Below, piece after piece: positions 60,101 to 63,890 of a stretch of 64,000 nucleotides of DNA. Within the stretch, counting starts at the first letter, position 1. Each line of letters starts with the position of its first letter. Position numbers and translations under genes: made by a program. The notes beneath the pieces were generated by a model. It was not told the origin of the DNA. It made no database searches and was given only the letters and a program-made list of their open reading frames with translations. Source of the DNA: Trichobilharzia regenti (taxonomy: Eukaryota > Platyhelminthes > Trematoda > Strigeidida > Schistosomatidae); the NCBI GenBank assembly GCA_944472135.2, contig CALYDD020000414.1:62001-126000 (forward strand). The letters run 5' to 3'.

Positions 60101-60801
60101 AAGTCTGTATGGAGGTCAACAGAACTCAGCATCAAAAATAAGATCCGAATTTTCAAATCACTGTACGGATCAGCCACTTGCACTGCGCGTCATAAAGAGC
60201 ATCTCAAACAAACTACACACCTTCATCAACACCTATCTTCGCTCAATACTCAAGATCAGATGGTCGGCCAGAGAAGATGAAAACCAGGGATCCCTGGCAA
60301 TCAGAGAACCAACAAACCAGGACCCGATTGTGCAACAAATAGGCAGGAAGAAATGTAGGTGGATTGGCTGGCCGTACTCTGAGAAAACAAACCATCAATT
60401 GACATCACTAGACAAACCATGGCTTGCGTGGAACACGACTGAATGGGAACCGGCGAGTTGGTCGTCATTGTGTGGGTGACTTGGAGAAAATCATGTGAAG
60501 AGGAGATGAAAGCATGTGGACAGACGTTGAGCCAGGTGAAAACTCTAGCAGAGATTCGAATGCAATGGAGACTTGCAGGGGAATCCCCATGTTCCTCTGT
60601 TAATTAAGGAAATACTACTAATGAACTCTAGAATTCATAAAATATAGACTTAAATTAACCCTTCTTTGTATATTCAAAAGTGATGTTATTCTACGTATTC
60701 CACTTATCTGTAATGCATATTTCGATTATTATCAGAGTGGAACAATTCCAGTTCTGGATGAAATTCTATCAGATAACGGAGGTCTGAGGATAGCATACCA
60801 G
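20999..60801 (+). CDS. M13 (neprilysin/ECE-like) zinc metallopeptidase, split gene, partial
   Basis: The gene spans 20999-60801. Its exons, each listed separately, are joined by phase: 20999-21184, [unresolved link], 25849-26217, 27228-27247, 27300-27321, 28228-28275, 32166-32282, 36344-36427, 39296-39444, 40237-40340, 41480-41592, 45092-45190, 45251-45331, 47719-47825, 49511-49612, 50488-50672, 57520-57647 and 60736-60801. M13 enzymes are usually type II membrane ectopeptidases that cleave small peptides. Visible family features are DPCNDFYQYAC, VDQP, CPL, FPWTLERHYV, YGGLGWHIAHEILHAVD and DEILSDNGGL. The N-terminal anchor and the C-terminal His, Arg and Cys lie outside the window. Divergent points are HEILHAVD against the usual HEITHGFD and the absence of a recognisable CxTxxC stalk motif just before DPC. 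Most intron length is mobile DNA. The gene may extend upstream into the micro-exon array. Confidence 0.9.
21335..21905 (-). mobile_element. PLE GIY-YIG segment and tail
   Basis: The - strand reads SGRPLRLRIHEHKLAVKRHD (near 21860), the GIY-YIG helix region. Its tail, with ggcgatgaaatc-type sequence, has an opposite-strand counterpart at 38455-39060. Confidence 0.7.
21906..22962 (-). mobile_element. PLE fragment, RT C-terminus and GIY-YIG
   Basis: The - strand frames read KWNEKLGYLDITMTRRDDGT (near 22870) and RSAIKRTFYATTSLFLTCRA (near 22660), then a CxC GIY-YIG region near 22550. The left part (about 22050-22390) matches 55850-56160. It is the remainder of an element whose full-length relative lies at 55247-57330. 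Confidence 0.7.
22965..23222. mobile_element. Fold-back hammerhead SINE pair
   Basis: The left arm (atgagctgacattagttag at 22974) returns inverted at about 23170-23215. Between them, on the - strand, lie a tRNA-like head (gattcgaacc B box near 23075) and a hammerhead remnant at 23013-23058. That core reads CTGAACA instead of CTGANGA and stem II is weakened, so it is probably inactive. Confidence 0.75.
23223..23929. other. Intron sequence
   Basis: No recognised gene, RNA or element. No exon of the M13 family was found here although one may be missing between 21184 and 25849. Confidence 0.5.
23930..25000 (-). mobile_element. RTE-family LINE, near-identical to array copies
   Basis: From about 23990 it matches the - strand fragment inside the tandem units almost base for base, including the GGCCGGCC tract at 24328-24345. 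It has its own 3' end (tattattgtacgcttgggttcc, reading inward) near 23930. It ends in a TA repeat near 25000. No open RT frame remains. Confidence 0.87.
25090..25309 (+). mobile_element. tRNA-headed SINE (GGTGGCACAG type) plus TA repeat
   Basis: The pol III A-box-like ggtggcacagtggttagg at 25097 is followed by a degenerate B box (gtccaatcccc, near 25140), the body ctgatatctatggtcgg, and an A-rich end running into (TA)n. A second TA run is at 24998-25015. Confidence 0.8.
25340..25660 (-). mobile_element. PLE C-terminal tail fragment
   Basis: The - strand reads SEAISIKRLTPDLCVQKESV (near 25440), the conserved end of PLE proteins. Only the tail survives. Confidence 0.65.
25699..25730 (+). CDS. 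Speculative linking exon (phase 1-0)
   Basis: The 32 nt between tgatcag and gtgaat would convert phase 1 to phase 0 and read (V)QQFIQIQLEY, as required to join 21184 to 25849. The pyrimidine tract is poor and no M13 motif supports it. Listed only because it satisfies the frame. Confidence 0.2.
25849..26217 (+). CDS. M13 exon: KFYKSC to TIH (phase 0-0)
   Basis: 123 codons with a clear donor (gtaagc). Contains VRKFYKSCVEYG, the counterpart of the conserved LYRSC segment, LIERLFGGWDL, and an end DINGGTQTIH that precedes the VDQP exon as in neprilysin. NYT, NGS, NIS and NLS are N-glycosylation sequons. The acceptor is tagctttag-type, chosen because the alternative upstream AG would include a stop. 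Confidence 0.88.
26218..26719. other. Intron sequence
   Basis: AT-rich; no gene, RNA or known element recognised. Confidence 0.5.
26722..26885 (+). mobile_element. tRNA-headed SINE, second body type
   Basis: The head gtcggtggcacagcgg has B box gggttcgatcc (26769). The body (ggtaaagaaggaagg, ggccagcaaccctatcctg) differs from the 25090 copy but matches the - strand copy at 42760-42945. Confidence 0.8.
27228..27247 (+). CDS. M13 micro-exon, 20 nt (VDQPLF)
   Basis: Acceptor attgaacag, donor gtgagg. Phase 0 to 2. VDQPLF follows TIH exactly as HIDQP follows in human neprilysin, which is the main support. Too short for ordinary gene finders. Confidence 0.75.
27300..27321 (+). CDS. M13 micro-exon, 22 nt (QRKCFSG)
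   Basis: Acceptor ttaacccttcag, strong donor gtgagt. Phase 2 to 0, giving (R)QRKCFSG. It supplies the spacer of about the length expected between DQP and YKGAC and restores the frame of the next exon. Confidence 0.7.
27490..27965 (-). mobile_element. PLE C-terminal tail
   Basis: The - strand reads EAIAIRLKQPVLCVQKK (near 27850), the conserved PLE end, followed by a short tail with cctgatgaagaaaag. The 5' part is missing. Confidence 0.65.
28228..28275 (+). CDS. M13 exon, 48 nt (YKGAC; phase 0-0)
   Basis: Encodes ISGGRFASYKGACEKQ. The acceptor after ctgtttag was chosen over a second AG seven bases on, because only the first keeps the frame. YKGAC aligns with YKEAC of neprilysin. Donor gtaatt. 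Confidence 0.8.
28485..28550 (-). mobile_element. SINE tail fragment
   Basis: Contains atgagctgacagtagttagag and accattggaaaacctg, the distal part of the hammerhead-type SINE; the ribozyme core and head are absent. Confidence 0.7.
28737..30900 (-). mobile_element. RTE-like LINE, 3' half missing
   Basis: On the - strand the element begins with an endonuclease N-terminus near 30895 and stops in mid reverse transcriptase at 28742, before the YADD motif. Loss of the 3' rather than the 5' end is unusual for target-primed insertion and suggests later deletion or a chimera. The protein is similar in design to the 3603-6594 element but clearly diverged. Confidence 0.88.
28742..30895 (-). pseudogene. 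Endonuclease-RT pseudogene of the - strand LINE
   Basis: Three - strand frames in series: 30895-30299 (endonuclease start, LATYNVPTLM, YISESRI), 30273-29173 (QIDHIAVSFRW, LDSDHALV, then the linker and RT start, KRHKAPGPYNLPPALF) and 29227-28742 (DNHRGISLLP, SGVRQGCPISPFLFNF). Two frame breaks, near 30285 and 29200, and the missing catalytic Asp-Asp make it non-functional. Confidence 0.85.
31060..31460 (-). other. LINE 5' leader or SINE body
   Basis: On the - strand this stretch links the tRNA-Arg-like sequence to the LINE endonuclease start. No conserved frame was recognised. It may be the body of a tRNA-Arg SINE or the LINE 5' UTR. Confidence 0.4.
31461..31532 (-). tRNA. tRNA-Arg(TCT)-like sequence, probably pseudogene or SINE head
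   Basis: It reads GTCCCTGTGGCGCAATGG at its 5' end. The anticodon stem TCGGA/TCCGG has loop CTTCTAT (anticodon TCT). The T arm is GCGGG-TTCGAGT-CCCGC. A and B boxes are intact. The 3' acceptor strand (CGGGATG) appears one base short and pairs poorly, so a working tRNA is doubtful. Confidence 0.6.
31553..31659 (-). ncRNA. U6 snRNA-like sequence (107 nt)
   Basis: It reads GTACTCGCTTCGG at the 5' end, ATACTAAAATTGG, the ACAGAGA box with GATTAGCATG (AGC triad retained), and GAAGCGTTCCATAT at the 3' end: the length and order of U6. The 5' stem (GTAC with GTAC) and telestem (CAGG with CCTG) differ from the common metazoan sequence but still pair. The terminal T run is interrupted (ATATGTTTGC), so this may be a retrocopy. 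Confidence 0.85.
31660..32165. other. Intron sequence
   Basis: Mostly unrecognised. Around 31868-31915 is a short match (ccacagtgcccaagtttta) to the end of the inverted-repeat element at 58970-59660. Confidence 0.5.
32166..32282 (+). CDS. M13 exon (VYAENIA to RLCH; phase 0-0)
   Basis: 39 codons from VYAENIAPKYYENAYKLG to FESHTRLCH, a helical region following YKGACEKQ. Acceptor tctgtaaacag, donor gtacgt. Direct joining to 36344 aligns well in length with the neprilysin stretch between the LEKEIA and YNKM motifs. Confidence 0.85.
32494..34012 (+). mobile_element. PLE with inverted terminal repeats (copy 1)
   Basis: About 70-bp arms at 32494-32563 and 33943-34012 are inverted relative to each other (shared core ttcgaacaatctgatccct). 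Inside, in order, are FENLYDQLSSLTPSST (32670), LRSRSDLVILKPDKGSGVVV (32840), MYSFDVNSLFTNVPLI (33270), LSRRNDGSIRR (33440) and a decayed C-terminus. An internal deletion removes the YADD and most of the GIY-YIG. Frames are broken. Confidence 0.85.
34013..34360. other. Intron sequence
   Basis: Nothing recognised. Confidence 0.5.
34361..34920. repeat. 560-bp near-perfect palindrome
   Basis: Outer ends aaagataacaaaacaaaacc (34361) and ggttttgttttgttatcttt (to 34920) are exact inverses. The arms match through most of their length to a centre near 34640, where gttctttgtgatt faces aatcacaaagaac. No protein-coding signal. It resembles a fold-back or MITE-like element. Confidence 0.92.
34921..35333. 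other. Intron sequence
   Basis: AT-rich; nothing recognised. Confidence 0.5.
35334..36125 (+). mobile_element. RTE-family LINE 3' fragment
   Basis: Reads NGRNLKETTSFTHS (35440) and NVKSVLLAMRIRDL (35660), the C-terminal RT region, and ends with the family 3' signature tgttcctctgggcattaaag and an ATT-rich tail. Confidence 0.83.
36344..36427 (+). CDS. M13 exon (YKQVKMRELNTICPL; phase 0-0)
   Basis: 28 codons, NLYVARKSDKTAYYKQ then VKMRELNTICPL, matching the YNKMTLAQI region that recruits the next substrate-pocket segment in M13. Acceptor ataattttacag, donor gtaagt. Confidence 0.88.
36530..37380 (-). mobile_element. CR1-like LINE 3' fragment
   Basis: The - strand reads GKTRSLFRSLYARTSKYRNP (37110). 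Its 3' end (gaattctcagcatttgtcac read outward) and the block near 37340 match the better-preserved copy at 43645-45055. No catalytic motif remains. Confidence 0.65.
37381..38454. other. Intron sequence
   Basis: No gene or element recognised apart from a short (GT)n run at 37866-37881. Confidence 0.5.
38455..39060 (+). mobile_element. PLE GIY-YIG segment and tail
   Basis: The + strand reads HYIGRSGRPLRLRIHEHKLT (near 38490) then KRHDIHSTTHITTH. It is the opposite-strand relative of 21335-21905 and has the same tail (gctcagagaacataacc). Confidence 0.72.
39296..39444 (+). CDS. M13 exon (NWKKLFERL; phase 0-2)
   Basis: Encodes MNWKKLFERLFRQIGFKNYK and ends in STPTGK. It follows the family pattern in which a Trp-containing strand precedes a helix after the EL...CPL segment. 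The ATG at its start is internal. Donor gtaagc. Confidence 0.87.
39581..39770 (-). mobile_element. SINE fragment
   Basis: From about 39675, aaacctgagagtattagacag and gctgttttgctctgg are a decayed copy of the hammerhead SINE arm. The preceding 90 bp (from an acceptor-like ttttgttcag at 39580) is open in two frames but lacks a donor and M13 similarity. Confidence 0.5.
39771..40236. other. Intron sequence
   Basis: Nothing recognised. Confidence 0.5.
40237..40340 (+). CDS. M13 exon (TIKNMAIMDFM; phase 2-1)
   Basis: Reads TIKNMAIMDFMTYHVN and ends SEMDS; corresponds to the DLQNLMSWRFI helix of neprilysin. Joins SK/TI in frame from the previous exon. Donor gtacgt. Confidence 0.87.
40390..41340 (+). 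mobile_element. RTE-like LINE C-terminal fragment
   Basis: Reads FVYLGSCVSDGGGVTDEISN (40470), LWRRRDVILGVKGQVYN (40580), VFDHRCLRRTVC (40710) and LHGWGPKGSSNRWLETLLDM (41025): the region after the YADD domain of the same type of element as 3603-6594. Frameshifted. It ends in gcgtccaaataaataaaac. Confidence 0.85.
41480..41592 (+). CDS. M13 exon (FPWTLERHYV; phase 1-0)
   Basis: Encodes LSPKFSVFCIEQLKETFPW then TLERHYVAQYFKESQRNE. The Cys and the LxWALGRLYV-type helix are conserved in M13. Acceptor tctgattaaag, donor gttcgt. Confidence 0.9.
41815..42735 (+). mobile_element. RTE-family LINE 3' fragment
   Basis: Begins with the RT motif YLNFADDICFI (41845), then GTGEDIKAAWVVKARQAFIN (42135), and ends in the family 3' signature tgttcctctggaaattaaag. 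A SINE interrupts its tail. Confidence 0.83.
42760..42945 (-). mobile_element. SINE inserted in RTE tail
   Basis: A - strand copy of the 26722 SINE (B box inverse ggggattcaaccccgg at 42898). The flanking sequence is repeated on both sides (aaattaaaggaaat at about 42722 and 42942), consistent with a target duplication. Confidence 0.8.
42960..43640 (+). mobile_element. RTE-family LINE fragment, strongly decayed
   Basis: Blocks such as ctgtgagtgaggagcggc and aagacttaagaagattacg match the RT region at 48590-48660. Reading frames are destroyed. Confidence 0.7.
43645..45055 (-). mobile_element. CR1-like LINE with RT core
   Basis: The - strand reads LNFTSAFDSVPRCLLLNKLS (45020), NDINFVKYADDLTVSLSV (44800) and IKYLGEIL (44540), characteristic of CR1/SR1-type reverse transcriptases. 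The 5' side is truncated near 45055, 30 bp before an M13 exon; the 3' end is near 43645. Frames are broken. Confidence 0.82.
45092..45190 (+). CDS. M13 exon (VFNMVDEIKKTVNDSF; phase 0-0)
   Basis: 33 codons: VFNMVDEIKKTVNDSFEKL then TWLNDGMKRFVIDK. Matches the conserved 'I...F...L..L.WMD..T...A..K' helix of M13. Donor gtttga is weak but the frame and alignment fix it. Confidence 0.92.
45251..45331 (+). CDS. M13 exon (ISKIKTFALFDGVETY; phase 0-0)
   Basis: 27 codons, the segment that in neprilysin reads KERIGYPD. Only 60 nt of intron separates it from the previous exon. Donor gtaagt. Confidence 0.85.
45741..47072 (+). mobile_element. PLE with 225-bp inverted terminal repeats (copy 2)
   Basis: The arms 45741-45966 and 46848-47072 are inverted copies, nearly perfect by eye. 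Between them on the + strand are FLNVIITRREDGSVKRSVYR (46060), KRIHRICTADIIEED (46190), a GIY-YIG region (CVDTYIGRTH near 46530) and TSSVAKHIVETGHKIDF (46650). Most of the RT is missing. Inverted or direct terminal repeats are known in Penelope-like elements. Confidence 0.92.
47075..47150 (+). mobile_element. tRNA-like SINE head
   Basis: gtcggtgtcacagtggttagg and the B box aggttcgaatccc (47123) without a body. It is fused directly to an RTE fragment. Confidence 0.75.
47155..47575 (+). mobile_element. RTE-family LINE 3' end
   Basis: Shares cctcaaacaaacttcagacc and ggattggctggccatactc with the other copies. It ends tgttcctctaggaattgaag plus an (ATA)n tail. Confidence 0.83.
47719..47825 (+). 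CDS. M13 exon (LQYPIDENTYIMNEYY; phase 0-2)
   Basis: Encodes LQYPIDENTYIMNEYYARRA and ends FGLGE. Acceptor actcttccaaacag, donor gtaagc. It corresponds to the variable segment before the NA-x motif. Confidence 0.87.
47826..48467. other. Intron sequence
   Basis: Nothing recognised. Confidence 0.5.
48468..49170 (+). mobile_element. RTE-family LINE fragment
   Basis: RT remnants (RNGELTKGSELKAEVRQHC near 48482; ANWIMRES near 48570) and a 3' end tcccacttggaaccaaggg. Strongly decayed. Confidence 0.75.
49192..49404 (-). other. Unidentified 70-codon open stretch
   Basis: The - strand frame reads EVYPLHSYILERANQPGR and EEQTAEAMVVHILNTHN. It is not recognised; possibly the C-terminus of an unlisted retroelement. 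Confidence 0.3.
49511..49612 (+). CDS. M13 exon (PDNSRVIHDHLNSPVD; phase 2-2)
   Basis: Ends SSLSDT with split Arg codon and donor gtaaga. Frame fixed by both neighbours. The acceptor is uncertain: AGs at 49501, 49507 and 49510 all give the required phase and none has a good pyrimidine tract. Confidence 0.72.
49733..49935 (+). mobile_element. Schistosome satellite/SINE copy carrying a hammerhead
   Basis: The sequence around the ribozyme resembles the schistosome hammerhead satellite family. Pol III boxes are not clear in this copy. Confidence 0.7.
49827..49889 (+). ncRNA. Hammerhead ribozyme, schistosome type, intact core
   Basis: Stem I strands GCAG(GTACATCCAG) and (CTGAATCC)..CTGC enclose CTGACGA (49841-49847), stem II GTCC/GGAC with loop CAAATA, GAAA (49862-49865), a very short stem III (ATG/CAT) and the cleavage triplet ATC ending at 49873. 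All universally required core bases are present. It follows the well-known schistosome satellite ribozyme closely. Confidence 0.9.
49936..50487. other. Intron sequence
   Basis: No gene or element recognised. It ends in tgtattttctatgcacag, the acceptor of the zinc-site exon. Confidence 0.5.
50488..50672 (+). CDS. M13 catalytic exon: HEILH zinc site (phase 2-1)
   Basis: Starts (R)LNAQRATYIPSASYWP, whose NA aligns with the substrate-binding Asn-Ala of neprilysin. It ends YGGLGWHIAHEILHAVDTS. HEILH supplies two zinc-binding His and the catalytic Glu. The usual HEITHGFD has become HEILHAVD, and the preceding Gly is Ala. Donor gtacta was chosen because joining 50672 to 57520 aligns with neprilysin without a gap; reading on gives an unrelated tail. 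Confidence 0.93.
50673..51300. other. Intron sequence
   Basis: Nothing recognised. Confidence 0.5.
51303..51480 (+). mobile_element. tRNA-headed SINE (complete type)
   Basis: Head gtcgatggcacagtagttagg, B box gggttcgagccc (51343), body ctgatatctatgttcgg and an end in caagctgtaatc plus A-rich tail. Confidence 0.85.
51505..52600 (-). mobile_element. RTE-family LINE 3' fragment
   Basis: The - strand carries LIQTLYDNAARQIIHNGKRT (52560), GVKEGCLQSPMIF (52490) and the C-terminal region down to the 3' signature near 51510. Frames are partly open but interrupted. Confidence 0.85.
52680..53620 (-). mobile_element. RTE-family LINE fragment
   Basis: The - strand reads TVIGWIMRKAV (53530), LDVLYMADNSCLMSHRLEG (53430; the usual FADD has become MADN) and INVEKTWVMK (53350), followed by a decayed 3' end at about 52690. 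Confidence 0.8.
53621..53999. other. Intron sequence
   Basis: Nothing recognised. Confidence 0.5.
54000..54165 (-). mobile_element. Degenerate hammerhead SINE
   Basis: The - strand keeps aaaacgaaacagctagctgtc and ccagtactccctgg but the CTGANGA core is lost (accgatggtc). Confidence 0.6.
54166..54563. other. Intron sequence
   Basis: Nothing recognised. Confidence 0.5.
54625..54670 (-). ncRNA. Hammerhead ribozyme, intact core (left arm)
   Basis: On the - strand: stem I GTACTG/CAGTAC, CTGAGGA, stem II GTCC/GGAC with loop CAAACTA, GAAA, palindromic stem III ACAG/CTGT and cleavage triplet GTC. All core residues fit the consensus. Confidence 0.85.
54736..54781 (+). ncRNA. Hammerhead with broken core (right arm)
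   Basis: Same helices as the left arm, but the core reads CAGAGGA instead of CTGANGA. The changed U is one of the invariant residues, so cleavage should be abolished. Confidence 0.8.
54844..55246. other. Intron sequence
   Basis: Nothing recognised. Confidence 0.5.
55247..57330 (-). mobile_element. PLE with 295-bp inverted terminal repeats (copy 3)
   Basis: The arms 55247-55541 and 57035-57330 are inverted copies with few differences (for example ccgcggcgaatgcattt and aaatgcattcgccgcgg). On the - strand the interior reads RHIHSVLLANGYPENFI (56640), MTCSCGDIYIGRSNRM (56345; GIY-YIG) and SSSIAKHLLMSGHKININ (56200). The RT palm is missing. Confidence 0.92.
57520..57647 (+). CDS. M13 exon (IDENGNDRPPNIARNEF; phase 1-0)
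   Basis: Encodes (C)ILIDENGNDRPPNIARNE and ends QYTNYDYTSEK, including LLKQTECL, whose Cys is conserved in M13. The acceptor follows catatcaag; donor gtttgt. It directly follows HEILHAVDTS. Confidence 0.9.
57811..58140 (-). repeat. Third copy of the 59-kb inverted-repeat sequence
   Basis: The - strand matches the arms at 58970-59278 and 59308-59621 (ggaataacttactaccacag, gtttcgaaatcgtgtg). Confidence 0.8.
58141..58969. other. Intron sequence with ATT repeat
   Basis: An (ATT)n-like microsatellite at about 58611-58690; otherwise nothing recognised. Confidence 0.5.
58970..59621. repeat. 650-bp inverted repeat with shared reading frame
   Basis: Arms 58970-59278 and 59308-59621 are inverted copies around a 30-bp spacer. 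Both encode, outward from the centre, a near-identical peptide (ATQISGIFYYPTDDKYDKT versus STQISGKFYYPADDKYNKT). The family is not recognised. Some of the sequence recurs at 57811-58140 and near 20660. Confidence 0.9.
59840..60620 (+). mobile_element. RTE-family LINE 3' fragment
   Basis: Carries caacaacagcagacaacaatc, ggaacctggaagaaacaatc and aaacaaactacacaccttc like the other copies. It ends ccatgttcctctgttaatt plus AT-rich tail. Confidence 0.82.
60736..60801 (+). CDS. M13 exon: third zinc ligand (DEILSDNGGL; phase 0-0)
   Basis: 22 codons: SGTIPVLDEILSDNGGLRIA then YQ. E-I-L-S-D replaces the E-N-I-A-D of neprilysin; the Glu (third zinc ligand) and the Asp that positions a catalytic His are both kept. 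Acceptor gattattatcag, donor gtaaat. The next exons lie beyond the window or were not found. Confidence 0.93.
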
Positions 60802-61011
60802 GTAAATGATGATATTCGTTTTGTAATGTCAGTAATTTATACGGTATGACAATGTCTCTCCTGATATCATTTATACTGACTGACTGTCCACATTTAGACC
60901 CTTTTTCACTTTTGTAACTAAAAGACGGAGTTTATAATTTGACCTCCAGAAGGCGGAATTCGTATACAGCTATTCTATATCAGTAATAAGTTTGAGCATT
61001 GTGGATTAGAT

Positions 61012-62138
61012 CAAATAAAGTATAATTATATTTCAATAGTTTACACACAATGATAAGTTTTGTTATTGGTAATATTTCGAGCAAAATTACTACCCGTGTT
61101 CATACACATTTATGATTTTTACTCATATATATAGTTCATTATTTTTTTGTTCAATCATGTTTTTTTTGTATTCAGAATTATGTTCCACGTTCATTCATGT
61201 TTTTGTATTCAGAATTATATTCCAAGTTGTTGATAGTTGTACTGAGTCACCCTTGTTACATGTATCCGGTGTGACTTTAATGAATATCGATTCCGTTATG
61301 AGTCTTTCTTTCCATTTGTTCATGTTAGTTTTTAGAATACACTCATTGTCCCAATCGATATTGTGGTTTTTGTCCCATACATGTGCAGCTATCGATGAAT
61401 TTTGTTTTTTAAGATTCTTGTAAGCTTGTGTCCCTGTTGGTTGACCTTTAGTTAGCCGTTTATGTTCACTCACTCTTATTTCGAGTGATCTGGATGTCTG
61501 CTCCACATATTTAGTCAGACAGTCGGCACAAGATATTTCTTGTAAATCAGATTTTTTTTATCCATCATTTTTATGGGATCTTTCAGTGGATTTATTTTAT
61601 TTTTGATTAGATTCGTCGGTTTAAACATTGTTCGAATGCCGATATTTATGAGGTTGCTCTGAAATGCCTCTGATGTACCATTTGTTTTACATGGTATTGT
61701 GCCTGTTTTTTTGCATTCTTCTATCTTGTTATTCTCCGGTTTCACCCTCCTTTTTCTCTTTTTTATATTATCTTTTATAAATTCATTTCGGTAGTTGTTT
61801 TCGAGTAGCACTTTGAATAGGACTTTTATTTTTTTACACTGGTCCTCTGGTGTACTTGTTAGTCTACGTATTCTGTCTGCAAGCCCTTGTAATAATCTTT
61901 GTTTTACCATGAGTGGATTAGCTGAGTGATGATCAAGGAATCTTCCAGAGTGTGTGGTTATTCTGAACAAAAATTCAATGAACTATACATATATGAGTAC
62001 AAATCGTAAATGTGTGTGAACAAAACAATTCCAACAGTTGGTGGTGTGAACACGGGCAGTAATTTTGCTCGAAATATTACCAATAACAAAACTTATCATT
62101 GTGTGTAAACCATTGAAATATAATTATACTTTATTTGA
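61012..62138 (-). mobile_element. PLE with inverted terminal repeats (copy 4)
   Basis: The arms at about 61012-61141 and 61978-62138 are inverted copies (attactgcccgtgttcacac-type), the right arm about 30 bp longer. The - strand interior reads VEQTSRSLEIRVSEHKRLTK (61500) and SSIAAHVWDKNHNIDWDNE (61390), a GIY-YIG-type C-terminal region from a lineage different from copies 1-3. Confidence 0.82.
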
Positions 62139-62539
62139 GTTACTGTATAGTTGTGATAAGTGCTCCAAACTATCTGCTTGACTGATAGAATTCAGTCTAC
62201 ACCGAAGAAAGGATTAGACATGTCACACTAGTTACTAGTGTCCAATCAAAATTATCTACTTCGTTTGAAAATGGAGTATATCTGTCAAGATTGCGTCGTT
62301 TCTCTGCAAGATTATTAGGCGGACAAATACATCGAAAAGTCAGGAATATCAAAGTCTGTGTCATACAGAGGACGAACACATCAGGTGTGTCCTAAGAAAT
62401 GCATTTCATTACCTCATCAATGAAGTCGTGACCAGTAAGGTGCAGCAGGTCGGGTATGAGGACAAATACCCGCCGAAGACATCGGCTAGTGGTCGCGCTT
62501 TGCCGTGAACTGGCAGAAGTTGGAATTCTTGGGCTGGCC
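62139..62539. other. Intron or intergenic sequence
   Basis: A possible 5' extension of the following SINE from about 62420; otherwise nothing recognised. No convincing C-terminal M13 exon was found. Confidence 0.45.
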
Positions 62540-62705
62540 GTTGGATCGATTCCCAGTGACTTAACGGTCGATGAGCTCGCCTTGTAACCAGAAGGTACAG
62601 GGTTCTAACCTCGGTGGGTACGCACTGCTGAAGAGTCCCACGCTAGGACGAAACAGCTGTCCAGTACTCCTAGTTGTTTTCCAATGGTTCTATAACCAAT
62701 CACAT
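62540..62705 (+). mobile_element. tRNA-Thr-headed hammerhead SINE
   Basis: The head gatgagctcgccttgtaacc has a damaged B box (gggttctaacc), followed by a hammerhead and the tail ccaatggttctataacc. Confidence 0.85.
62622..62667 (+). ncRNA. Hammerhead ribozyme, intact core
   Basis: Stem I GCACTG/CAGTAC (one mismatch), CTGAAGA (62628-62634), stem II GTCC/GGAC, GAAA (62650-62653), stem III ACAG/CTGT and cleavage triplet GTC ending at 62661. Confidence 0.83.
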
Positions 62706-62959
62706 TATCGTCACACTAATAACTTCCATTGTTTTTGAATAAATAGGCGTCAGATATTAAACTCCAAGACACCGTTTTCGACCAAGTCGTCTAAATAGGT
62801 TGGAAGGCAAAATTAGTTGGTTTTATCACCAAATACCGATAGTTAATGAAGGCTTACATTTGGTTAGGAAAATTTATTCAAACACGTCTTTCTGAAATTA
62901 TAAACTAGAACTGTGAAAAGAGAAGATCACTTCGAATACACTGTAGGATTAGCAGAAGT

Positions 62960-63890
62960 ATTCTACCGTGTTATGAAGTGTCCACAACCAAATTTGCATA
63001 ATGCTTACAAGCAAAAACCGACAACCTGGTCGAAGAAGCAAACAGTGAAGATAGGACTCCAGGTGAACATAGAAAAGACGGAGGTTATGAAAATAACCAA
63101 CCAACCAGCAGCAACAGCAACATCCAGCCAGTGGCCAATCACCATCAACGAGAGGGATTTAAAAGAGGTTACTTCATTCACTGATTATCTAGGGAGCATT
63201 GTCTCAACTACGGGCCACAGGAACGGACGAGGATGCCGAATCGGGCGAAAATCGGGAAGGCGAGCGAAAAACACATTCATCAACCTGAAATCAATCTGAA
63301 AATCTTCGTCACTCAGCCAGCCAGAATCAACAACAAAATCCAGTCGGATTTCCAATACAAACGTCAAGTCAGTCAGTTTGTATACACGGAACGGATCAGA
63401 AACGTGGCGGGCGGGCGGATCACAAACAATATTTCCAACAGCCTGTTGCAGACCTTCATCAACCAACAACTGTCTTCGCTGGCTGTATACTGAAGATCAG
63501 ATGGCCGGCCGGCCGGCCGGGCCGGAAAGAGTCACCAACTATGGGAAACTCTGGTCACAAACAAACAAAACAAGAAGCAATAGCCCAACCAACAAATATG
63601 CAGGAGAAAGTGCATTGAGATGGATTGGACACTCGTGGCTGAGTAGGCCGCCGCTGGGTGACATCGCGTGCGCGTCAGGCCATTGCTCGAGTGGAACCAG
63701 GCCGAAGGGGAAGCGGCGACTGGGACGTCAGTGCAAGGGTGACGCGGAGGAGATCATGTGAAACAGTATGTTGAGTTGAAAGCGTATGGACTAACATGGA
63801 TCCAGGTGAAAAGTACAGTAGAAGACAGAAGTGGCAAGTGGAGATGTGCAGTTGAAGCCCTATTTTCCACTAGGAACTCAAGGGGACAAC
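62960..63890 (+). mobile_element. RTE-family LINE, close relative of array copies
   Basis: Reads LQVNIEKTEVMKITNQ (63060) and SFTDYLGSIVSTTGHRNGRG (63175), has the GGCCGGCC tract (63504-63521) and ends ccactaggaactcaaggg plus an (ATA) tail near 63890. It is the + strand counterpart of the fragment inside units 1-3 and at 23930-25000. Confidence 0.87.

Noticed and set aside
62197..62379. Possible C-terminal M13 exon around SARLLGGQIHRK
   Set aside because: No match to the conserved C-terminal motifs (QLFFL, WC, HSP, F.C...W) and no convincing splice sites in phase 0.
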